This document shows positions 45,901 through 57,862 of a stretch of 64,000 nt of DNA, piece after piece (the first letter of the stretch is position 1; every line of letters starts with the position of its first letter). Source of the DNA: Nannochloris sp. 'desiccata' (Eukaryota; Chlorophyta; Trebouxiophyceae; Chlorellales; Chlorellaceae); NCBI GenBank assembly GCA_019044685.2, contig JAGTXX020000003.1, positions 372,001-436,000 of the forward strand, written 5' to 3'. A model generated the notes under the pieces. The model saw only the letters and a program-made list of their open reading frames with translations, was not told the origin of the DNA and searched no databases. A program made the position numbers and the translations under genes.

Positions 45901-48900
45901 CGCGTTCCCAACGCTAATCCCCTGTTCCAGGTACTCTTTCAGTATTTACCTGGCAACTCTAAAGAGTCTTCTGAGCACCAAAAAATGGTTCTTGGTAAGA
46001 CTTTAGTATGTACTCCTTACTTGGAGATGCCAGGGCTAGCTCATGCAAAAATGGATCTTGGCCTCTATATCACCGGAGAATCAATCATGCTTGAATACAT
46101 GGCGGAATTATTCGATCATAAAACAATTGAACGTATTGGTGATAGTTATATTGCGTTGCTAGAGCATTTAGCAACAGATTCTGGCTCTGCTGCATTTGGC
46201 GCCAACATTGTGGGGCCCGAGGAAATGGTGTTGGTCGCTCACACATTCCAAGGACAGTTAGCACCGGAAGTGTTGAAGGCTCCCTATACATTGCAGCAGA
46301 TTGAAATTATGGCTCAACAGCAACCGAATGCAACATGTCTGATTTTTGAAGAGGAGGTAATGACGTATTCAGAAGTAAATGCACGTGCCAATCAACTTGC
46401 TCGGTTTTTGGTACAACGATGCCCTGGTATTGAAAATGGAGAATCCGTCGGTCTTATGTTGGAGCGTAGTTTCGAACTGATTATTTCTATGCTAGGGGTC
46501 ATGAAAGCAGGGGGGGCTTATGTGCCTTTAGACCCTGATTACCCTTCTGAACGACTCGCTATGTATGTAGAAGATGGGAAAATGGTGGCCGTACTTGTTA
46601 ATAAAAGAAGCAATGTACATAGAGCAACTGACGTTATCTCTGCTGCGCCTACAAATCCATTGTTACTTGACTTTGAATCCATGCAACCTGATTTGGTAGC
46701 CGAGTCTACTTCAAACCTGGATTTAGAAATTAAGCCAGACCAGTTGGCCTATATGATTTTCACGTCTGGCTCCACAGGCCGCCCCAAAGGTGCTATGCTT
46801 AATCACCTTGGAATGCGTGATACTGTGATGGGGTACAATGATGTCTATGATATTCAACAAAGTAACGTCCACTTATTGAATATATCTATCAGTTTTGATC
46901 CTCACGTGCTTGAAGTCTTTTGCCCTCTTTCTCGGGGAGCTACGCTGGTCATCCCCCGCCAAAATGGTCACCTCGATCCTGAGTACCTAGCCAGCATAAT
47001 TCAGAGACATACAATCGACACAATGATGCTTGTTGTGCCCAGTGTTATGCAAATGTACCTCAGTAGTCCTTCTATGAGGGATGCATTGAAGGTACTGCAG
47101 CAAATTGGAATTGGCGGTGAGGCGCTGCCAACACAACTAGTGAATAATATGCAGCATTTGATGACCAGAAACGATGGTGTTATTAATTGGTATGGTCCCA
47201 CAGAATGTACTGTGCAATCTACGAACTGGAGGTGCCCGTGTCCTTGTACAGAAACACGAATTGGAGGGCCTGATCAAAACACCTATCTATTTGTTGTTGA
47301 TCCTCATACTAAATGTTTGTTGCCAATAAATGCACCTGGAGAGCTTTGGATAAGTGGTCCTCGCGTAGGTCCAGGGTATATTTCGCGCCAGGACTTGACG
47401 GATAAAGCCTTCGTAGAGAATCCTTTTTACACTGAGATTGCTTCAAATATTCCTGATGTGCTCCGGCCCTATTTCAAGCGGTGTTACCGTACTGGTGATT
47501 TAGTTCGCTGGCGTAGTGACGGAACCATTGATTTCCTGGGCCGTATTGATCGCCAGGTGAAGATTACTGGAGTGCGTATTGAATTAGGGGAAGTAGAAGC
47601 TGCTTTGGAAAGCACAGAGGGTGTGGCGCAAGCGGTAGCTGCTGCAGTAGCTGACTTGGCTGGACAGAAACGATTAGTTGGGTACGTTACCCCTGGAGAT
47701 ATCTCACCTGCTGCAGTGACAGCGCATTGCCGCTCTGTGTTGGTACCTGCTATGGTGCCTAGTGTTGTGGTAGCGCTTGAGGCCTTCCCGCTGTTGCCGA
47801 ATGGCAAAGTTGATGTGCGTGCTTTGCCTGCCCCGGACTGGTCTGGTGCTGGTGGCTCTGAAGAGTATGTTGCACCTGCTACTGATACTGAAATTGCGGT
47901 GCAGAAGGTTTTTGCTGAGGTGCTCGGTCGTCCCTCTGAAGAGCTCAGCGTGCTTGTTGACTTCTTTGCTGCTGGTGGTACCTCATTACAAGTCTTCCGT
48001 GCTAATGCGTTGCTGCAAAAAGCTTTCAATTTGGGTAGTATTCCTGCTACTGTGGTGCATACTGAACGTAGTGCACGTGGTGTAGCTGCCGCGCTGTCTG
48101 TAATATTGGGCTCTACTAAACACCCCGGCAGTGTTTCACTTAAAGCCCATGATTGGCCTGCTGCTATGCGTCCTCTGTCTTTTAATCAAGAACAGATGTG
48201 GTTATTAAGTACTTTGGGAGGGTCCAGTGCATACAACATGCCTAGTGTTTTGGAAACTGCTGTTGTTCCTGATGTGGCTGCTTTGAGAGCTGCACTTGAC
48301 GCTGTGGGGGCTCGGCACGAAGTTTTGCGGACCCGTTTCGAGCGCCAATCTGACGGTACCGTAGCTGGTGTTGTATGGGGTGCCTCAGAATTCCATGTTC
48401 CTATCAAACTAGTAGAAATTACCTCTCAAGAGGAAGAGAGGAAGGAAGTTATGGAGGAAGCAGCCACCGGTTTTGATTTGGAATCTGAGCCTTTGGTGCG
48501 TGTCAAGCTCCTAGTAAGAAATGGTTTTGAATCAGGAGCAGTTTTGGCTTTAACTATGCACCACGCTGTTGGTGATGCCTGGTCTCAAGGTGTCTTTTGG
48601 AAGGAGCTGTCTGAAGCTTATGCCGCTGCTCTTTCGGGAGAGGAATGCAGTTGGGCTCCTTTGCCTGTTCAGTATGCTGATTACGCTGCCTGGCAGCGTG
48701 AATTGCTTGCTGGTGAAGGTGGAACAGTGTTGCGCGCTTTTTGGAAACAAAGTTTGGCAGGAGCGCCCTCTATGGTGCAGCTTCCTCAAGACCGCCCTCG
48801 ACCCGCTCGCCCAACCAACGCTGCTGGCTCAGTACGTACTGCTCTTCCAGCTGGTCTTTTACCTCGTCTTGAAGGTGTGGCGCGTGATCTGCGTGTGAAC

Positions 48901-51900
48901 GTCCAAGCTGTGCTGCTTGCCGGCCTTCAAGCTGTGCTTCTTCGGTACAGCGGGCAGGATGATTTGGTGATTGGTGTGCCTGTCGCTGGTCGTGACCGCC
49001 AGGAGACCCATGGCCTGGTAGGGTATTTCATCAACACATTACCAGTGCGTTGCATTGCTTCTGAAGATGCTAGTTTTGAAGACATGGCCCTTGGTGCCAG
49101 TAAATCAATGCTTGCAGCACTTGAGCACTCGCTGTTACCGCTGGAAGATGTTGTTGCTGCTGCTGGTGTTGCCCGCGTTCCCAACGCCAATCCTCTATTC
49201 CAAATTGTCCTTCAATACCTTCCAGATGCTGATAATCAGGACGCTTTATCTCTGGGAGATATAGAGCTCAAGCCCTACAACTCACATGTTGGTCTCGGGC
49301 ATGCTAAGATGGATTTGAGTATAACAATGAGTAAAAAAGTAGTTCTAGTGGATTATATGTCTGAATTATTCGATAAATCAACTATAGAACGTATTTTTGG
49401 AAGTTTTATGGCTGTGCTAGAACAGTGTGTGAAGGACACCTCGGTTCCAGCGCTGGCTATCGATATTTTGGGTAGCTCTCAGGCAGAAGTTGTCGCCGCA
49501 TTTTCTTTAGGAGAAGAGCACGCCGAGTATTTGAAACGCCCTCTTACGCATGAGGCTATTGAAATAATTGCTGGGCAGTCTCCTGAGAGGAGGTGCTTAT
49601 GCTTTGAAGGGCAATGGCTGAGCTATGGAGAGGTGGACGCTAGAGCAAACACTCTTGCTGGACAGCTTTCTGCCCTTGGTGTTGGACCTGGAATAGTGGT
49701 TGGCTTAATGCTTGAACGTTCTTTTGAGCTGATCATTTCTATTATAGCAATATTCAAAGCTGGCGGGTGTTATTTACCCTGTGATCCTTCGTACCCTGAT
49801 GACCGCCTTTCTATCTATTTAGAAGACGGCAAAGCCTTGGTAGTACTAGTGAAACCTCAACACGCAGATCGTGCTAAATCAATGGTTCTTCCTGAAACTA
49901 CTGTCGTAGAAGTTGACCCTGATGGCTCAGCTGCAGCAACAGCAACTTCTTTGCGAAGCACCTTGCACCGAGCTTGCTCTGAAGATCCTGCATATATTAT
50001 TTTCACTTCTGGCTCTACTGGTCGCCCTAAAGGTGTTATGATCCCCCATCGTGGTCTTCGGGACCACTTGAATGGCAGCATAGACTTCTTTGGCGTGGTC
50101 TCTACTGATGTAGGCATGTTGACTATCACTATTAACTTTGACCCCCACATGACACAAGCCTTCATGCCACTCGTAGCCGGAGCAAGTCTCGTGATCGCTA
50201 CTCCGGAAGGTCACACCGACGCAGAGTATATCAAACGTACTATTAAAAATAATGAGGTTACTCATTATACGAGCACCCCTTCTCTGGCTCTGTTGCACTT
50301 CCAAGATGAAGATTTGAGGCAGTGGTGTTCTTCCCTAAGGTGTGCTATGTTTGGAGGCGAGCAATTGCCTAGAGAAGTCGTCAAACTGTTTGGAGAGAAG
50401 GTAAGAAGAAATATCAGTTTTGATAATATTGATATCCTATAAAAAAATATGAAAATTCGGTTAAATGGTATTGATTAATGGAAAATTTTACTTTATTTTT
50501 TATATTTTATTTTGCAACTAATTTTCTTTCCCTCGATTTTACTCGTTCCAGTTGCCTTCTTGCGCCGTGTACAATGTCTATGGCCCTACAGAAGCGACCA
50601 TTACAGCTACCCAAATACACTGTCTACCTTCACAAGACTTTATTACCATTGGAAGGCCTGTTCACAACATGATTGCTTTTATCGTTGATGCTGCTTTACG
50701 CCCTGTGCCGGTGGGCGTCCCGGGAGAATTACTACTCAGTGGACCTCAGCTGGCGTTAGGTTATGCTGGTAGACCTGATCTTACTGAAGAAAAGTTTGTA
50801 GTCAACCCTTGCTTTGATCTTGTAGCTAAGAAGGTATCTATAGAGCTTGTCCCTTATTACGAAAAAGTGTACCGCACTGGTGATTTAGTTAGATGGCGTA
50901 GTGATGGTACCATTGATTTTATGGGCCGTATCGATCGGCAAGTAAAGATTACTGGTGTCCGTATCGAACTAGGGGAAGTTGAAGGTGCAATGGAAGGTAC
51001 TCCTGGTGTAAATCAAGCTGTCGCTACTGCCATGGTCGACCCGAACAACGGCCAGAAAAGATTAGTTGGTTATGTAGTTCCTGGAAGTATAGATCCTGCT
51101 GCTGTGAGATCACATTGCCGTTCTTTATTGGTGCCTGCGATGGTTCCTACCGTGGTTACAGCGTTGGATGCCTTCCCTTTATTGCCTAATGGAAAAGTCG
51201 ATGTCAGAGCTTTACCCGATCCAGATTGGACTGCTCAAGCGACAGCCGTCGCGACAATTGCAGCAGCTCGTCGTGCAACAGCATTGAACAGCAGCAAGAA
51301 TTCCTCTGCGGCAGCAGCAGCTCGTATAGCGACAGAAATCACCGATGAGCATTCTCTCGCTGTACTAGAAATTATTGGAGATATTCTCGGCTTGGAAGCT
51401 TCTGAGATCCCTCTCAGCGTCGAGTTATTTGACCTTGGTGCGTCTTCGATCCAAATTGCTGCAATTGTTGGTAAAATTCGTAAAGAACTGGGAGTCAATC
51501 TTGATTTACGTGGTATTTATTCGAATCCTGGTGTTGAAAATCTTTGCGCTGCTGTCCGGCTTGAAAAAGGAGATGATGACAATGGCGTTGAAAATCGCGG
51601 TAAAAAAGGCAATAAAGTGCTAAAATCTAATGCAAAACATCGAATTTTAGGGTATCCAATCCCAATTTGGCAACCAGGGTTCTCTCGTACTCGAGGAGTG
51701 GTTGGGCGCGTTGTAAATAGTGCAACACAGCTGCTCGCTGTAATGTGTTTAATCGTGTGCATTGCTGCCTCTATGCTACCTGGGTAAGTAGTAAAAATGA
51801 AATATGCAAAATTGAAGTCTCTTTTCCGCTTAATATATTAATATATTTTTTCTTTCGACCCCTTTCAAGAAGCCTTTTTCTAATTCTTTTCTTCCCCCTT

Positions 51901-54900
51901 TCCCTTCTCTTCTCTTCACTGCAGGATGTTCTTTTTTGGTGCAATTTCAAAGCTTTTCAGCACTTCTTCTGCTATAATATTCGCTCCTTTTGCCTACTTT
52001 GTTTGGGCAGTGTCCCTTCTGCTTATTTCCATCGGTGCTAAATGGACCTTAATTGGGCGCTACACTCCTGGTACGCACCCTGTTTGGAGTTTCTTCTTCA
52101 TGCGGTGGTGGATTGTACACCGTCTAGTCATCTTTACAGAGAAAATAACTCTCGGTTATTTAGCAGGCACCTCCTTACTCTGCAAATACATGCAAGCCAT
52201 GGGTGTTGCTATTGAAAATGACGGTGTTTGTATTCATACGTGTTCCATCACTGATTTTGATCTCATTTCCATCGGAAAAGACTCTAGAATAGATTGCAAT
52301 GTATTGCTTACTGGTCATTCTATTGAGCGTGGGTTCCTGGTCTTGCAAGAAGTGAATATTGGCAGTGACTGTTTTGTAGGAATGCAATCGGTGGTGATGC
52401 CGGGAACATCTTTGGACAACGGAGTGAGTTTAGAAGGCATGTCTATGGTGCCACTGGGTGTAGCACTGCCACCGAATACAACATGGCAAGGGTCACCAGC
52501 ACGACTCAAGGAAAAGAGTCCTGCTTCTGTAGCAGGTGGTGCAAATAACAATGGCAGCTCCGTTGCTGCCAACGGTATTGCTCCTTCTCCAGTAGAAGAA
52601 AATCAGCTGCTTTCCTCTGGGGCTGTAACGACAGCCAACCAAATAGGCCTAGCTGTCTCTATTGCGATGACTTGGCTGGCGTTGCTTCCTCTTGCTGCCA
52701 GTGTTGTTTATTTGTGGCAAACAAGTTTTATATTGGTAGCCGCCTCTGCCGGCTTTGGCTTGGTTGCTGCCAACATTCTTTATATGGCTGAAGCTATCCT
52801 TCTCAAGTGGGTTGTCCTCGGTGGTCGCCTTAAGCCCGGAACATACAAGACAAATAGCGCTTACGCTGTTCGTTTTACTCTTGTCCAATCGTGGCTCACT
52901 GCTGCACCACTTGCAAAGAGTTTTTGCGCCTTGTTTGCTCATACCCCTCTAATGCCTATTGTTCTCCGCGCTCTTGGTGCCAAGATAGGAGGTAAAAATA
53001 ACATTTTTGGATTATCTCCTGCGATGCTTGCTGGCGCAGATCAGATTCAGCTGGGTGAATCTGCTACTTTGGGGTATGGCGCTGCTGTGTTGGGTGCTGC
53101 AGTGGTGTCTGGAGAGGAGCTGATCATTGCAACGACAGTCGTTAAAGAAAGGTAGGGAAATTTTTTTTTTTCTATTCTATAAGAAAATAATACTAATTGA
53201 TAATATAATATGACTATATTAGCTGTTCCCATTCATTTATTCTCCAATTGATACCGTCCTCTTTTCTTTCTTTCTTTTCCCTTCCTGCAGCTCTTTCATT
53301 GCTGATGGCGCTGTTGTAATGCCTGGCTGTACGCTTGGCAAGGGCTCTTTAGTCGGCGTGCAATCAATTATCCAATCGTATTCTACGCTCGCTCAGGGCT
53401 CTGTATGGTCTGGCTCTCCCGCTTTTTGTCTAGACCCTGGTCTTGTAGAGGAAGAAACGATGTTCGGCTTCACCGCCGCAAGCAGCAAAGGAGGACAACA
53501 ACGCCCCAAGAAGCAAAGCACTCGCTGGCTCTTATCTCAAGAAGCTTTGCTTCAAAGACCTAATAGTAAGGTTCTCACTTCACGTGGATTGGTTGCTGTG
53601 CACACTGCACGCACTTTTGAAGGTACCTCGATGATGTTAAAAACTCTAGTTGAAGACGTAGGCTATAGCACCAATGAAGAAGAGGTTGAGAGTGCGGCAA
53701 ATGTGAGAGAAGCTTGGAAGGCAAGTTTAGGCCGAAACAGGAATAATAATACATTTTTGCGACCGAAGACTACCGCGTTCTCCCAAGCTTCTATGATTAT
53801 TGAACAACTTAAAGAAGCCAAAGAAACACAGTCAAATTATGGTCAACTTTCTTTGTTGGTACCATCTGTACTACTTCCTTGTTGGATATTTATAGCATTA
53901 TTGGTTCCTCTATACTGCGTGAATAATGCAATAACATCATCATCAAGCTTTATTGCTGGTATTTTCGGTATTCTAAATGCAGCAACGGTATCTTTAATGC
54001 TTTTTGGCGTCACCATTGCCTCGCTGCTTGTTCTTACAAAGAAGTATTTCATCGGCAAGTTTAACATTGCTAGTTATAGCATGGACGGCTCTAGTAGTAG
54101 CACTGCACTGCTGCATTCATCCAATTTAGAGGTCCTCTATATCGCTGCATCTACCCTAAGTTTAGATGTAATCATGGGAACGCAAGGGGCAGCGTGGTGT
54201 TTGGCTGCCCTTGGTGCGCAGGTCGGCTCGGATGTGTATATGGAAAACTTCCCACTAATAGAAGCCGACCTTTTAACTTTGGAAACCGGAGTTACTATTG
54301 AACGGGGTTCTCACATAGCTTCATATAATGTTGAAAATGGCTGTATGGACTATTTACAAGTTCGTGTTGCACCCCAAGTCACTTTTGGCCCGAGGTCGTA
54401 TGCAATGCCGGGAGTTGTTTTTGAAAGACAAAGTGCTCTGGGCGCACTCAGTGTCGCCATGAAGGGAGAGAATGTAGCTCAAGGAATGTACATGGAGGGA
54501 TCTCCTCTAGTCTGTGTAGGAACCTGGTATCAGGAGCCTACAGATGTGGAAGGTCCAGCACAACCTCATGTGCCGGCAGAGCATTTGGTAGTGGTAGAAG
54601 AAATGCGAAAAGATGCTCACTTGCCTGAAGAAATAAAACTTCCTGAGGCTATTGTGGTCCGTACAGGACCTCCTCAAATTGTATTCCTTACCGGAGCAAC
54701 AGGATTTGTCGGAGCTTTCATTTTACGAGAGTTATTGAAAAAGCATTTAGCGGAGAATAATGGTGATGGTGGTGGTGGTGCTGACATTAAAAAAGTGTAT
54801 TGTCTTGTTCGTGCATCCTCAGTAGAGCAAGGTGTCGACCGTATCAAGCATCAATTACTTCACCACGGACTCTGTACAGAAAAACAATGGAATAACTCCT

Positions 54901-55913
54901 TTGCACCCCGTGTTGCTGCTCTTCCTGGTGATCTAGGCCAGCCTCGTCTAGGTCTAACCGAAGGTACCTTTCAAGATCTTTGCGACGAGGTGGACGTAGT
55001 GATCAATAACGGGGCTCTGGTCAACTTGAGCAAAGGATACGACTTTATGCGTGCGTCTAATGTCGGGGCAGTATTAGAGCTACTCCGTTTGTGTATCAGC
55101 GGCAGAGCTTTGACTCCTCTACATCAAATTAGTACTATTGGCACCTTGCCTCGTAGTACAGACAAACTTATTAAAGAAAGATTTGACTCAAATGCTGATG
55201 CGCTATACATGGGCAGTGGATATGATCAAACGAAATGGGTCTCTGAACAGCTTATTTCTCAAGCAAATGATCGTGGCTTGCCTGTAGCGTTGCACAGGCT
55301 GGGCAGAATTGGAGGTGATTCGAATAGCGGTGGTGCAAACGAAAGTGATTTTTGTATGTTGATAGTCAAAGGATGCTTGCAGATGGGATGTTTCCCTAGA
55401 GAATATAATATGGATTTGGGGATTGTTCCTGGAGATATGGCTGCGAAGATTGTAGTGGAACGAGCGGTTAATACTTCTAGAAATAATGGTGGAAGTAGTA
55501 GCAATAGAAATAGAAGAAACAACACTGTTGGTGTTGCCGGAGGAGAAGACGAAGGTGTGTCTTCCTCTGTTTCTTCTTCTCTAGGCTGTGTATATCACGT
55601 AAGCAACCCGCACCCACCCCCCTTCCAGCTTGCGATAACTGTTCTCCGAGGCATGGGCTATTGTTTTGAAGAAGTTACATACCCTGCCTGGAGAGAGAGG
55701 TTGCTTAGTTGTGCTTCTGAAGATAATGCTCTTCGTCCTCTGGAAATGGCATTTGGCCCTTTTCCGATCCCTAAATCAGCTACAAAACTGGTTATTGATT
55801 GCTCAAATGCTGGTATTGCAGACAATACGACAACTGCTGAGCAGTTGCTTAAAGATTTTACTTGGTTTAAGAAAGTAGGCTTCTTCCCTGCTGAGGCTGG
55901 AAAGTCGGTTTGA
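30991..55913 (+). CDS. Giant six-module NRPS with Pls-like membrane terminus and thioester reductase
   Basis: Ten exons (30991-32083, 32255-33502, 33600-36808, 36961-41271, 41404-41583, 41734-42553, 42689-50400, 50552-51783, 51925-53151, 53291-55913) stay in phase and give 7884 residues. Domains: C1 20-450, A1 466-987, T1 1010-1085, C2 1100-1550, A2 1560-2070, T2 2087, C3 2176-2620, A3 2630-3157, T3 3173, C4 3263-3707, A4 3711-4244, T4 4250, C5 4347-4798, A5 4815-5345, T5 5350, C6 5440-5885, A6 5895-6417, T6 6457-6527. Residues 6560-7455 hold three pairs of membrane spans, each followed by hexapeptide-repeat (left-handed beta-helix) sequence. A reductase with TGATGFVG and YDQTK ends the protein (7467-7884). 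Each A domain has TSGSTGRPKG, a FD aspartate, YGPTE and the GK lysine. C4 has HHIAMDG; C1 has NHCVMDG; the others HHAVGDA. Expected role: assembly of a hexapeptide-type product, released as aldehyde or alcohol. Confidence 0.92.
34976..35650 (+). repeat. Near-identical C-domain block, module 2
   Basis: DNA from the HHAVGDAW motif to the end of the C domain is almost identical to the blocks at 38269, 45207 and 48495. Confidence 0.85.
38269..39019 (+). repeat. Near-identical C-domain block, module 3
   Basis: Matches the module 2, 5 and 6 blocks. Identity begins earlier here (ccttgaagttgatccctt), an extension shared with module 5 only. Confidence 0.85.
44254..44593 (+). repeat. 340-bp A-T repeat, module 4 copy
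   Basis: End of the A domain and linker. Identical to 47548-47887 except two substitutions that I could see. Confidence 0.85.
45207..45951 (+). repeat. Near-identical C-domain block, module 5
   Basis: Matches the module 2, 3 and 6 blocks except for a divergent patch about 45556-45630, where the sequence after the GRP-rich loop has been replaced by a different one. Confidence 0.85.
47548..47887 (+). repeat. 340-bp A-T repeat, module 5 copy
   Basis: Same 340-bp segment as in module 4, although the rest of the A5 domain is the most divergent of the set. Confidence 0.85.
48495..49086 (+). repeat. Near-identical C-domain block, module 6
   Basis: Upstream of about 48497 this module matches module 2 (shared segment 34878-34920); from that point it switches to the module 3/5 version, then diverges after 49086. 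Confidence 0.85.
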
Positions 55914-56310
55914 AAAGTTAAACGTTCTCTTGGATTTCTTTCTCATCTATATGAATAAAAACCAGATAGTTGGTAAATGGCTGAAATTAAATTATTACAG
56001 TATGAGATATTCAATGTACTTGGTAATATTGTAAAGATATCTACGCAAAGTTGAGATTCTTTTAAATTTTTTTCAGCGCCAGGGCCATGCTTGCGCCTAA
56101 AAATAAATGGGTCGCTAGAAACTACGCCTTTATCTTCACTAAATTCCCGCTTCTCACGATCCCTTAAGCCACTTTGTTGAATTGTTAATTTGTTTTGTTT
56201 TGTTTTGATTTGATCTAAGCCAAGGGAAAAAAAAATGGAAAGTCGTAGTACAAGCTCTTGGCTTGGAAAGGACATTATATCAGGGTTGACTTGGATGACG
56301 GTAGAACATT
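55914..56310. other. Convergent intergenic region
   Basis: 397 bp between the stop codons of the giant NRPS (plus) and the SDR (minus). Contains aataaa at 55954 and ttttg repeats; no gene seen. Confidence 0.5.
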
Positions 56311-57310
56311 TTACATGCATTTCAACGCTTCTGCGACCAATTCATCAGTCTTGCCCCACAACTGCTTGGCAACATCATCATTAGTTGCATGCGGCTTCGG
56401 TTCTGTGACCGCACAATCCTCCAAGTAGGCACCAGAGGGAATTCCGGAGGCGGTGGCTGCATACACAACAGTGGCAGCTCCCTGAGAGACAGTCTTTCCA
56501 AACCATCGAGCGATCAGATTATTAAGTGTACCCAAGAATCCCATATGTCGACCGAGTGACGTGTCCATTACCCGCCCAGGGTGTAAAGAAAACGCCTCAA
56601 CATGTGCACCCTTGGCGGTCAGCTTGGTAGCAAGTTCTCTAACAAACAACATGTTAGCAAGCTTGGAATCGCCGTATGCTTTGATAGAATGATATTTACG
56701 AGTGTTATAATTCAAATCGTCGAGATCAATGCTGCCTATCAGGTAGTTTAGTGAAGCAACAACAACCACACGTGACGGGGAGTCGCTGGTGGCTGAAGCC
56801 TCCAGTTGAGGCAGTAAAAGCTGAGTAAGATAGAAATGACCAATGTGGTTGACGCCAATATGATGTTCAAAGCCTTGCTTTGTTTTACCCAGGGGGCAGG
56901 CTGCAACGGCAGCGTTGCAGACGAGAATGTTCACTTGGGTGACGGAGTCGGCAAATGATTTGATGCTTGCAAAATCAGAGAGGTCCAGAGCATGCACGGT
57001 AACTTTGCCCTGCATTGCGTTGCAATGAAAATAATTGGGTCGATTGGGCAAACTTACAAAGAGACTAGAATAAAATAAACTGTGCAAGATCAAATACCTT
57101 CAACTCGGGGCTTTGAATTGCCACAAGAGCCTCTTCGCCAGCCGCGACGCTCCTGGAAGTCATCATCACATGCGCTCCAGCATTGGCTAGAGCTTTTGTA
57201 GTCTCTAGACCCAAGCCTCCATTGCCACCAGTGACAATGATTACTTTGCCCGAGAGATCCTGCTCAGCGAGGACCTCTGCAGCTGTGCTTTTGCTTCCAA
57301 ATGTAGACAT
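56311..57310 (-). CDS. Short-chain dehydrogenase, retinol-dehydrogenase/WWOX-like
   Basis: Exon 1 (57098-57310) and exon 2 (56311-57009) join across an 88-bp intron in phase 0 as SPELK/GKVTVHALDLSD, giving 303 residues. It has the NAD(P) motif TGGNGGLGLE, an aspartate-containing DLSD turn, a CNAA version of the NNAG loop, a Ser in VVVASLNYL and the catalytic YGDSK. The set resembles the retinol dehydrogenase/WWOX/Tic32-type SDRs, which reduce carbonyl or oxidise alcohol groups on lipophilic substrates. No signal peptide or membrane segment is evident. It sits between two NRPS-type genes whose reductase domains would release aldehydes, so it could tailor their product; this is contextual inference only. 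Confidence 0.85.
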
Positions 57311-57862
57311 GATGTCGAACGCACGATTTGATATTGGGTTTAATTCTTTTCGAGGTATGAATTAAACTTTAAATTTCTGTACCGTAATACGCGCGTTGGG
57401 TGGGGTTTGGACTCCAAACTCGGAGTCGAAGTCCGTTTGTTTGTTTGTTTGAGCAGCTACAGCGGATAAAATAAAGATTATGTCAGCTTCGGGGTAGATT
57501 AAAATTAGCAAGTAGTATACATACAATAGCTGAGCAGCTACTAATTTTGCTGATAGGGAAACGCTGAATTGGATTTAAGATATCGTACAACTTTTAGTTG
57601 TCGAAAGAGAAGACGTGGAATTTCATCGTTGGATCTTGGTTTGGGTGCCAGCTCAGCTTCCTTGAGATGCTGACAGCGAAAAAAGTGGGAGGTTTGCACG
57701 ATTTACAAGTAAGCTTTTGAACAAACCCTTTCTGCTATAGTTTTTGTTGATTATTTTAAATGTTGTTGATTCATATATAGAATATTAATATTTAAAAACG
57801 AATTTTTACGGAGGGAAAAATAAACAGAAAAGGATATGTTAAACAAATCAAGCTAAACTTTC
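57311..57862. other. Region between SDR and one-module synthetase
   Basis: 552 bp containing the SDR promoter and the 3' flank of the next minus-strand gene. Includes a short tttg repeat near 57437. No gene recognised. Confidence 0.5.

Noticed and set aside
34976..49086. Assembly duplication as explanation for the repeated C domains
   Set aside because: The flanking A domains and linkers differ substantially between modules, so the repeats are embedded in distinct contexts; gene conversion fits better, though long reads would be decisive.
33600..50400. Treating the NRPS exons as several separate genes
   Set aside because: Every gap has a GT donor and tgcag/acag-type acceptor with matching phase, and motifs are restored exactly at the joins.
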